From Cyanophora paradoxa (lineage: Eukaryota > Glaucocystophyceae > Cyanophorales > Cyanophoraceae), in contig QPMI01000063.1 in NCBI GenBank assembly GCA_004431415.1, forward strand, positions 124,001-188,000: a stretch of DNA of 64,000 nucleotides, read 5' to 3'. Shown in pieces: positions 47,301 through 56,060 of the stretch (within the stretch, counting starts at the first letter, position 1; every line of letters begins with the position of its first letter). The notes below the pieces were generated by a model that was not told the origin of the DNA, made no database searches, and was given only the letters and a program-made list of their open reading frames with translations. Made by a program: the position numbers and the translations under genes.

Positions 47301-48028
47301 CGCACCCCCCAGCGTTCAGAGGCCCGCACCCCTCTGACGGGGCGGCAGGCGTGCCCGGTGGAGGCGAAGAAGCGGCGGGAGGCGCGGAAGGCGGAGGTCG
47401 GGCGGGTCGCGGCGCTGGTCGAGGCGGAGGGCGCCGGGCCCCCCGAGTGCGAGCGCGTCGAGGTCCGCCCCGGCCCGCCCCGGCTCGAACCCCCCCGGGT
47501 CCCTTTCTTCATCCTGAACCCTCCCCTCGGGCAGCTCCTGCGGGGGGCGGAGGCGTACGTCGCGGTCTTCCGCATGCAGCGCCGCCCGGTGCGTTGTACC
47601 CCTCTTCCAAAGAACCCCTTGCGCTCCGCTCGGGCCGACGGCCCGCGGCGGCAGGCACGGGGGCAGGCGAGCCCAGCGGGGGGGGAGGAGGCGGAGGCTC
47701 TCCTGGCCCGGGTACACGAGCTGAAGGAGGCCGCCGACCAGAGCCTGGAGGTGCCGCACTGTACCCCTGCACCGCCGCCACGCCACCGCCCGACTCCGCG
47801 CCCCGCGCCCCGCCGCAGGTGCTGATCGAGCAGGCCGAGTTCGAGGACGAGGAGTACGAGGATGAGCCGGCCGTCTGCTCCCTCGCGTACAGGCGCCGCG
47901 CGCTGCGGGACCCGCTGCGCGCCGACCCGCGCGACGAGTCGCTGCCCGGGCGGCTCCGGTCTGTGCTCCTGCCCTCCACCCTCCGCTTCTGGCTGCGCGA
48001 GAGCGCCCCGGTGGGCCCCCGGCAGTGA
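44345..48028 (+). CDS. Three-repeat helical protein of unknown family
   Basis: I do not recognise this protein. The stop (TGA at 48,026) and most exons are well supported by phase; the start at 44,345 is a guess, set by the open frame that joins in phase to FAARRAARGITLAEFLESKR at 45.06 kb. The body is three diverged tandem units of about 150-200 residues. Unit 1 (45.0-45.9 kb): LAEFLESKRSEFR, YPALLRSVEAYLLVSLLQL, EEPVPQRLRARLRDPTVRFW. Unit 2 (46.0-47.2 kb): LVEAKRTELQRLAALLE, YDAALRGAEAYAAVSLLQ, LIEQAEFEDEEYEDEPALCS, EEPVPGAIGALLHACTARFW. Unit 3 (47.35-48.03 kb): VEAKKRREARKAEVG, LLRGAEAYVAVFRMQ, LIEQAEFEDEEYEDEPAVCS, LPGRLRSVLLPSTLRFW. The protein is predicted all-helical and highly charged. 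No membrane helix. Introns are C-rich, some with GC donors (after EPLQ, 46.70 kb). Confidence 0.7.
44561..44620 (+). repeat. 27-bp tandem duplication
   Basis: GGCGCGATCATCGCGTTCGC... occurs twice in a row; in the frame proposed for the unknown gene's N-terminus it reads AIIAFAPSVG twice. Lies between the RNase and the triple-repeat gene. Confidence 0.7.
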
Positions 48029-48890
48029 CTGCTGGATTCTCGTCTTTGCTGAAGGGCTCCGGGGCATGCAGAGGGCGACTGGGGGTCGCACCAAAGCGGA
48101 CCCCCCATCGCCAGCGCCGGCGCCGGCCGCGGCGCCCGCCCCGCGGCGGCGGTCCGAAGCGGGGGCGGCGGGTGCCGGCGCCGGCTCCGCCCGGAGGCGG
48201 GAGCCGGGCCTGAGCATCTGAACTTGAGATCCACGAATACTAGGCTCAGATTCAGACGAGCCGCAAATTTTGGTTCGCTATATGCAATTGGTAGGGCTTG
48301 CGATTCAGGGCCAATCATTGAATGGTCACGAATTTAACGTAAACGTAGCTAAAGTTTTCGAATCAGGCTTCAAAGAAATTCTCGATCAACTAACTATCTA
48401 GCTATCTGGCTCTCGAATCGGGCAGGCCACGAAGCAGGGGATATGGCGCGCATGGTTGCCGGGGGCAGAGGCAGAGGGCCTGGGGGTGGGGGCCCACTCG
48501 GGGGAGGGCGCGCGGGGTGCATGTACATGCGGTGCAATAAAAATTAAATTAATGGTGCACGTGGCTCACTCGCCGACGAATTACGCCCACGAGCACCTTG
48601 TGCATGTCCCGCCTCAGTGAGTATCGCATAGATCGTGTGTACAGTGTACTGTATTCTACCCGAAAGCGAAAGGCGAAAAGCTAACAACGTTTTAACAAGC
48701 GAAAAGCGTGATCTAATATTAATATTAAATGTCACCTTAAGCTTGTTTGAAAATCTAATTACTTGTTTTTGAAAATCTACTTAAGGCGCCTTGGATAATA
48801 TCTAATCATTGAATTCTGATTTATTTCCGGAGCCATGTGCACATGCATGGATCCGACGTCGACCGTCGGACGCCGCGGCCAGGACTGCAA
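48029..48890. other. Convergent 3' intergenic region with duplicated flank
   Basis: Lies between the triple-repeat gene and the first GPS-protein gene. The stretch 48,291-48,430 is a degenerate match to 55,565-55,697 (GCGATTC, GGGCCA, GAAATTCTCGA, CGAATCGGGCAGG in the same order), which lies similarly downstream of the second GPS-protein gene. The remainder is AT-richer and shows no exon. Confidence 0.5.
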
Positions 48891-51800
48891 TCAAGCGCGT
48901 CCCGCGGCCGCGAACAAAAGAGCGAGCGTCGCTGCAAGAAGAGCGAGCACACTCTGGGGCCCGGGGCCAGCAGAACGCGTCGCTGCTGATGAAGGCCAGT
49001 ACGGCACGCCAGCGCTGCCGGCGCCGACATTGGCGTTCGTGGTGGTCACAGGGAGCGTCGACATCAGCGAGAACTGTTGAAAGCCACACGCTCATAATCA
49101 GAAGGTAATTCCGATGGCCAAGCCCGCGAGCTGGGTCATCAGTTTCGCACCGGCGTGAGGTGGTTGCAGGTGGCGGTGTAGGCGCCGGCGGAGGCGGTGG
49201 CGGCGGAGCAGACCTCCCAGGCCTTGCTGGAGGCGTTGAAGAAGACGAGCGAGACCGCCTGGCCCGCCGCGATCGTCACGCCGCTGGCGACGGGGATCGT
49301 GAAGCCGACCCCCGAGCCGAACTCGCTGCTCAGCTGCTTCGCCCTGCCGGCGTCGTCGAGGCCCGTCGCCGTGACGTCCAGGATCGGCGCGACGAGGCGG
49401 TAGCCCGCCGGCGGCGCGGGGAAGGACGACGCGTTCGAATACACGCGCACAAGGGCCTGTTCGGGTTTCGGAGGTAAGGGGCCCGAACAAAGGAACGGGG
49501 ATATCAATGCGCACCTGGAAGTTCTTGCCACCCCAAGCGTTGGTGGGGAAGGTGATCTGTCGGGTAGAATGTATACGTAAGCACACGGAGCGCGAGCTTG
49601 AAGCAAAAGAATCAAGCACCGCCGCCCCCGGAGCGTCGGAAATGCCGCCGACAGTGACCCTAGAGCCGGCCGAGGGGCACGCCTGCTCACGAATCCGTGA
49701 GTCGAGGTACGATGGTAAAAGACTGGCGAATGCCGCGGACCTTGAAGCCCCAGGGGTCGAACTCGGTGGCGCGCGTCGCCTGCGTGTCGCACGGCGTGTC
49801 GGGGCTGCTCAGCGAGATCTGAGTTCTGAAGGTCAGCCCCCGCACGATTCCGACGGCCCCGAGCCTAATGCGCGGCACCTGGGCGGCCACTTGGGTGAGG
49901 GCGGTCTGCGTCTCGGCGCGGATGGAAGCGGCGGCCGTCGAGGTGGCGGGGATCGCGGAGAGCAGACCCGAGAGGCTCGTCTGCAGGCTCTGCGCGGCAC
50001 CTCGCGCTCAGCCGACATTCGGTCTCCAAATTGAGGACACCGATATCGATATCCCTCACCTTCGCATCGATTCCTGCAGTCGTTGCGAGATTCTGCGAAT
50101 TCTATCATCAGAGCCCTGGAAACACAATCGATATCAATACCGCGGTAGGAGCTTTCGCACGGGGTTGGCCTTGATGACGTTCATGAGCAGGGTGGCGCCC
50201 TGAACCGCCGTGGCTTCCGAGACCGCGCCAGTCTTGGCGGCGACGGGCGCGACTGACGAGAAGAACGTGACCAGGGCTCCCGCGTTCTGCGGCCGAGGAC
50301 GGAGCACAAAAATCGCGCCCTCGCATCAAAACGCGCGCGGTGGCAAGAATTCGAGGAACGTAATTAAATAATATAACGCCGATGCTGCGTACCGCGGTGT
50401 TGGTGAGATCGACTCCCGACTTGGTTGCCTCCGTCGTCACAGCCTGTAATTTGTGGAATTTAATTGTTTCATCGGCGACCGGCAAGTTACTTCGATTCCC
50501 GTATATATATAAAAACTCGAGGCAGCCCGCACGGTCATGACGTTGGAGACGACGGCCGAGAATGACGCGAGGAGGCTGTCGATCGCGCCGAGCGCCGCGC
50601 GGCGAAGGCGGCGGAGCTGGACGCCGGTCGCCTTGCTGTAGCGGTCCTTGAGGGTGCCGACGAGCGCCAGGATCTTGTTCATCTTCGTCGCGAAGTCGTC
50701 GCCGCTCTGCGCTCGCCGGACGCGGAAGCAATTCAGCAGACGGGGTGCGATCAAACGGTCGTGTTTTTAAAATTGAAGCAGGTCCAAGGGCGCACGTTCA
50801 GGATCGCCGTGACTTCTTTGTTGACGGCGTCCACTGCCGCCTGTGGAGAGCAGTGGGGTGTAAGGTATATTATCGATGCAAGAAACGCCGCGGCCGGCAT
50901 GCGCAGCGCCCACGGACGTTGAAATCGGCGACGACGTTGCCGGTGTTGGGGACGAGCGCCTTGACCTCGACCGCTGCGGCGATCGCGAAGGCCGTCGTGC
51001 GCCCCGCGCCGTCCTCCACCGCCACGCTCAGCTTCGCCGTCCGCGTCGCCCCGCTCTGCGCACGCGCAAGATTTGCGATTCAAGTCAGCTCAGCGGCTCA
51101 TTGTCACAGAGCGGATATCCTTCACATCCGGGGCGCGCACGTCGGGGAAGAAGAAGACGATGGTCTCCGTGAGGACGTCGACAGCCAGGGGCGAGCTGGA
51201 ACCCTCGGACGTCACGGTGTACTTGAGGGGCCTCGAGGCCGACTGCCACCCCGAGCACGTCACCTGCAATCGCAAGCACGCGGGTGAGTGCGCGAGTGGA
51301 CCGCGCCCCGGCCCGAGTCTGCAGCATCGCGCACCGTAACCTTCTCCACGCCCGCCTGGACCGAGAGAGGGGACACAGTGCAGCTGCCACCGGACGGGGC
51401 CGCCCCCTCGCCTGACCGCAGGTGACTCGATGATGAGAAAATATATAATTAGAAAAGGTCAAATAATTACTCACTGGTGGCCACGGGTGTAGGAGTTGCA
51501 ACTGTCGTCCTGCATTACCACGCAAATTAGATATATAGCAAGACTTCGAATCATACAGAAACGGGTGTGCGGTGCTTGCGCGCACTCCGCCATTACCACC
51601 GGTGGCGAAGGGGTCTGCGTGCGCAAAGACATGCAGTGAGCCTCTCACAGTCGGTCACAAGCTTAAGATTAAGGCAATTCCGACTACCGGAGAGGCCGTG
51701 GGAGTCGGGCTCGCCGTTGGCGACGGGCTGGCAGTCGGGCTAGGACTAGGGGTCGGCCTGGCAAGCGAGTCCGGAGTGAAAATCGGAAATGAAACGGAAA

Positions 51801-53290
51801 TGGAACGGTCGATTACAGAAAGACACGCACGAAGGAGTCGGGGACGGGCTTGGCGTCGGGACGCAGTTAACTGCGGGCAAGAGGCACGGCCAGCTTATTC
51901 TTTTTCAAGTTACGAAGTGACGAACTATATCCCCCGTCAAGTCGAACCTGAGCCTTGGGCTTTGAAGCCCGGAAGGTTCGCCGTTGAAAAATCGGACTGG
52001 AAAACAAGGAACAGCTTGGCAGAAGAGTCCGTCACAGTGTATGGTTGCAACTGGGGGTTGTTGTCGACCGTAATGTTGCCGCCTCCAAGGCCTGAGAGTG
52101 GAGTAAGGCTGGTCAGCGTGTTCGTTCCCGTCGCCGCATAGATCTATTTTGAGATGTCAGGACACAGAATATTAACGTCAGGCTTTCAAAATCACAAGCA
52201 CGCGCGTATACAGTATCGAACGGGATGGAGCCACTCTCAACCGGCTCGAACATCAGATCCGAGAAGGACAGCGACACCGTGCTCGAACCCATGCAAGGAG
52301 CTTCAGGGAGTTCGAACAACCTTCGGGCCGGCGAGACATGCGATCAATTAATTAATATATTGCAACGTTCAACGTTACCAGGGGGCATAGATTGACTGCG
52401 TACCAGAGGCCGAAACTCGAATCCGCGTACGGCCCGAAGTTGATGGAGGACGACGCTTGATATTTGGCAGACGTAAAAGCTCTCACGCCGTTGCGAGCGT
52501 TGTATCCGTCGCTGTCGACGATATTCGGATCCAGAGGCGGAGCGCCCGTTGGGGTCGCTGTTGCGGCGGTCATCAATATATATATCAACTCAGCGTTGGT
52601 TGATCGACACCCGACGACTCACTTCCGGTCTTGGCGACGCTCCAATATCGGGCGCTGAAGCTGATCTCTACTTCCGTCTGGGAGTGGTAGCACCAAACGA
52701 AGACCCTCGACGAGGCCGACGTGACGATCGAGCCCGTTCGAAGGCTGCTTCCAATAGCCAGCAACGCAGTCGCAGAAGACCCGACGTCCACGATCTGCCG
52801 GAAGAATCTAGCTATTCATACACGGTGCGTACTACAGGCCTATAGCTAGGCCTAGGCCCAGAATGAATACACGTGGCGCACCCGCAGGCCGGTCCCATTG
52901 TATATGAAATATTGAACATTGTCTGTCCGGAATTGCTGCGCCACGATCTCGAACCTAATGACCTGGTCTTGCGGTGCCGAGATGGTCCTGCGCGTCGCAT
53001 GTGTGATTAACTTTGCGCCGCAGTGCTATCAATGTTCGCGCGTACCAAGCTAGAGACTCGTTGGACACGTAAGAGGTTGTAATAGAATTGCCATTGACTT
53101 CGACAACAGTGTACGGCGTGTAGGTCACGTTCAGGAAGGCGGGCACCGAAGTTGCCGTTAGCGCATCGGTGGTCTTCGTCGTCGCACCGCTCACCCGTGC
53201 GCCTTCGCCGTTCACAATCGGAGCCGCGCAGGCAGCAACGATCAAGCCCAGCAGCAGGGCTTCGCAGCCGCGTTCTCGCCGGAACAACAT
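48891..53290 (-). CDS. Surface protein: signal peptide, CUB-like, TPSP linker, REJ-like, GAIN/GPS, C-terminal helix (paralog 1)
   Basis: ATG at 53,290 begins a signal peptide (MLFRRERGCEALLLGLIVAA). Extracellular exons follow: VIRFEIVAQQFRTDNVQYF (52.95 kb); a module with SIVTSASSRVFVWCYHSQ (52.7 kb); and a CUB-like module with TDSSAKLFLVFQSDF (52.03 kb). A Thr-Pro-Ser linker (PTPSPSPTASPSPTASPT) lies near 51.7 kb. Next is a REJ-like part, VTCSGWQSASRPLKYTV (51.25 kb), and helical GAIN-like exons (KMNKILALVGTLKDRYSKA at 50.65 kb; AGALVTFFSSVAPVAAKTG at 50.25 kb; SGLLSAIPATSTAAASI at 49.95 kb). A beta region ends in the GPS-type motif AWEVCSAATASAGAYTATC-NHLT at 49.2 kb; GPS proteins self-cleave between L and T. 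The end is VPYWPS followed by one hydrophobic helix and RA-stop at 48,891, so it is single-pass or GPI-anchored, without a channel or 7TM part. Confidence 0.8.
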
Positions 53291-53429
53291 CGCGGCCGAG
53301 GTAAAGAACTCCCGCAGGGCCGCAGGGCCGGCAGTCGGCGCACGTGGCAGAGCTCGAGTGATCGGTCTCTCCCGCATGCGCAGGCGGCACTGCCGCGGCA
53401 GGCCAAAGAACAACATCGCGGCCGAGGTA
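53283..53429. repeat. In-frame duplicated leader segment around the start codon
   Basis: AACAACATCGCGGCCGAGGTA is present at 53,283-53,303 and 53,409-53,429, exactly 126 bp (42 codons) apart. Each copy holds an in-frame ATG on the minus strand, at 53,290 and 53,416. The upstream ATG would add 42 residues before the signal peptide, so 53,290 is the better start. Confidence 0.75.
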
Positions 53430-53438
53430 GAGATCTAC

Positions 53439-53693
53439 TACCGTAATGCAGAATATTAAGGTCTGTACTTTATTATGTCGTCCCGAAATTATGTCGCCTA
53501 AAACTTGACAAAACGACATAATTTGGGGACGTCATGATGGGGCGCGCAATGAAGTATCCCCCCACTTTTACCGCCCCATACAAGCCTGAAAAGTTCATGC
53601 CGACATAATTTGGGGACGTCATATTTCGCATAGAGAAGGCTCGGGTTTTAAAACGACATAAATTTGCATGACATAATATTGTGTATTACGGTA
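53439..53693. mobile_element. MITE with TACCGTAA termini, 255 bp
   Basis: The left end TACCGTAATGCAGAATATTA matches the reverse complement of the right end (TACCGTAATACACAATATTA) in 18 of 20 positions. Size, TA borders and TACCGTAA start match the 14,204 element. Inside, ACATAATTTGGGGACGTCAT occurs twice plus inverted variants, and CCGCCCCATACAAGCC is the inverse of a core in the 13,575 element. It lies 23 bp upstream of the in-frame upstream ATG (53,416) of the GPS-protein gene, so it probably affects that promoter or 5' UTR. Confidence 0.75.
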
Positions 53694-54491
53694 CTAGCCT
53701 AGTACTAGCTATAGGCTAGTACTACAACTGTACTAGCCTACTAGGCTAGTAGGCTAGAAGTCTAGAACTCCCGCTGCTGACTCAGTGCTGAGTCCCGCAG
53801 GGCCGGCGCTCAGCGGCTGGCAGCCTGGCAGTGGCTGGCAGAGCCTCAGGGCCTGGCACAGTGGCACTAGGATGCCACTAGCCTGGCAGTCCGACGGCGG
53901 CTCCGACTCCAAGCCTCCGACGTCGACTCGCCGACATCGCCGTCGACTCGGCGTCGAGTCGGCGACTCGGCGTCCGCCGTCCGGTCGACCGGACGTCCGA
54001 CGGTCGAGTCGCCGTCGAGGCTGATCCCGTCCGATCATGCCATGATGATCATGAGCCTCGGAGGACGGTCGACTCCGGGTCGAGACCGTCGAGCCTCCGA
54101 TCGCGAGGCTCGGAGTCGCCGACTCGGCGAGTCGCCGGTACATATATATCGGTTGATGAATCGGGTAGCTAGCTATATATAGTACAGCTGAATTGTACCG
54201 GTACTGCCCTGGTCCGGTAGTACTACGGTACCACAGTACCTACCGGTATACAGCTGAATTGATTTTTTTTGGTGAATTACCTGCAGCTGCATGTATATAT
54301 ATTGCTATATATGTGTATATATATGCGCAAATAATGTTTGCACATACGCGCATATATACGCGAAAAGGAGTTCAAGCTGTGAGCCTGTGACTCAGCTGCA
54401 GTCGTCCATTAATATTGCTTTGCCGATCCCGGATCCGCAACCTCGATTCAGTTTAGACACTTCGCCAGCTTCGAGTCTCCCCTCTAGATCT
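53694..54491. other. Intergenic palindrome-rich DNA
   Basis: No gene seen. Nested CTAGTACTAG/CTAGCCTAG palindromes at 53,694-53,760; GTCGACTCGGCGTCGAGTCGGCGACTCGG hairpin-forming repeats at 53,930-54,140; a TATATA/GCATATATACGC tract at 54,285-54,362. Confidence 0.55.
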
Positions 54492-54499
54492 ACCGGTAC

Positions 54500-55028
54500 T
54501 AGGGCTGCGCACAGTCCACCTCAACCCCCACCCGGTCGGTGGGCCCGCTGACTGTTACCCGCCGGTGGCGGTCGGTGGAGGGGGGTACTTGCTGCAGTGC
54601 GTGAAAATTGACAGGAAATTCGCTTAATTCTGCACAGCTTCAAGGCGCTACGCGCCTACTCTGTTCCCAACTGCCGAAAGCAAGTGCTTTGGGGCGAGTT
54701 CAAGCCAGTTGTGGGGAAGCTGGGGGGTTGATGCCCAGGAGGGGGGTACGGGATAACGCGATCGATGGCGTCAGCTCCCTTGGGCTCCGTCGGATTGAAG
54801 AGCGCAGGAGCGCAGGAGAGCAGGAAGATGAACTAAGCAGGACTTTCCTGGCCTGGGTGCACGGAATATGTAACTTTCGCGCGCGAGAATATGAAATGTT
54901 CGCATGCCTACCCCCCCCAGAATTTTTATTTGTATGGTACCGGGCGTTGTATGGCGGTGGGCCAGACTTTCCACCCGGTCGGTCGGTGGGAGGCCGCCAC
55001 TGCCACCGGCCGCCACCGGCCCAGCCCT
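54500..55028. mobile_element. hAT-like element with perfect 8-bp target duplication
   Basis: ACCGGTAC flanks both sides (54,492-54,499 and 55,029-55,036). The element starts TAGGGCTGCG and ends with the near-inverse CCCAGCCCTA, the same terminus as the 28,090 element. Sub-terminal CCACCCGGTCGGT occurs near both ends with GCCACCGGCCGCC/GGCGGTCGGTGG palindromes. No transposase is encoded in its 529 bp, so it is non-autonomous. An 8-bp duplication and TAGGG termini are characteristic of hAT elements. Confidence 0.85.
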
Positions 55029-55036
55029 AACCGGTA

Positions 55037-56060
55037 CTGGTCCGGTAGTGGTGTCCTTTGTTTTGCCCCTCCTAGTAGGCTCCTACTGTTCTGCCGCCTC
55101 CGCCTCCTGTGACAACGTCTTCTAGTTCTGCTGTTAGCTCCATCTCGTCGTCGTCGTCTAGATCTGCTGGTGCTGTTGCCTCGTCTCTTGTCCCTGTATG
55201 TGCTATTGCTAGTGCGAGTAGTATTGTCGTGTCTTCGAACTCTAGATCTGGATCTTCAAGGCTTTGACTGTAGTTCCTCGTACTCGTTCTCCTTATTTTC
55301 TGCGCACCCGTGCTCCCCGTCGTTCCGAAGTTCTCCTCGTGCTCGTTCTCCTTATCCTTTGCGTTCTTATGATCGTGCCCCTTCTCGTGATCCCTCTTGA
55401 TTGTATGTTTTGTGATAGTTTGCAACTGCTGTATCTTTAATTTGTGATTACTTTGTTATCCTTAATATCACTACGTATACCTACGGGGGGTTCGCCCCAC
55501 CGCGGGTTTTCATGACGCCGTTAATTTGGTTCACGGCGCTAATCAGCGAATTAATCTGTATCGCTGCTAGGCAGGGCCAGCGATTCGGGGTCAACGATCG
55601 AACATTTGACGTAGCGCTAGCTGAAGAAATTCGAATTCTCGACCGACTGACTGTCATGATCAATTGCAAGCTCACGACCATCACGAATCGGGCAGGGTAC
55701 CGGTACCATTGCGAGGTGCCGCATCCGGCCTAACTTCTGGCTAACGAACTTGCCGTTTTGCGCATCACATTGCAATTGAATCGACGTTAGCTGCACATTG
55801 CAATTGCAACATTGTAAAGCAAAACCGTTTATTCTCATGGCGCCGGCTAGCTGCGAAAAGCTAGGACGAAAGCGACGAAACACTGATCTAAGTGCACCTA
55901 AAAAAAGACTATATATAGCTAGCATGAGATCAATATATATTTATCGATATCGGATTATGCACATATGAATATTAATGCGAGTAGAGCAGCTGCAGAGCAT
56001 TGCTGCGGACATCAGAAGAATCAACGCGTACGCGTTCCGGATTCGAACGTATTAGCAGAA
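55037..56060. other. Intergenic region: dispersed repeat and duplicated 3' flank
   Basis: 55,060-55,390 is a C/T-rich stretch with repeated CTCGTTCTCCTTAT; 55,390-55,505 is the second copy of the dispersed repeat at 15,150. 55,565-55,697 resembles 48,291-48,430. A TATATATA/CTAGCTATATATAG patch at 55,905-55,945 lies near the 3' end of the gene to the right. No credible exon. Confidence 0.55.
55390..55505. repeat. Dispersed repeat, copy 2 (partner at 15,150-15,275)
   Basis: Shares TTTGTGATA, CTGCTG, ATCTTT, TTTGTGATT, ATCCTTAATATCACTAC and CCTACGGGGGGTTCGCC in the same order as copy 1. The two copies are 40 kb apart. Confidence 0.65.

Noticed and set aside
55072-55425. 117-residue minus-strand frame (Asp/Glu/Lys/His-rich)
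   Set aside because: Translates a C/T-rich simple repeat upstream of a dispersed repeat; no start context or homologous feel.
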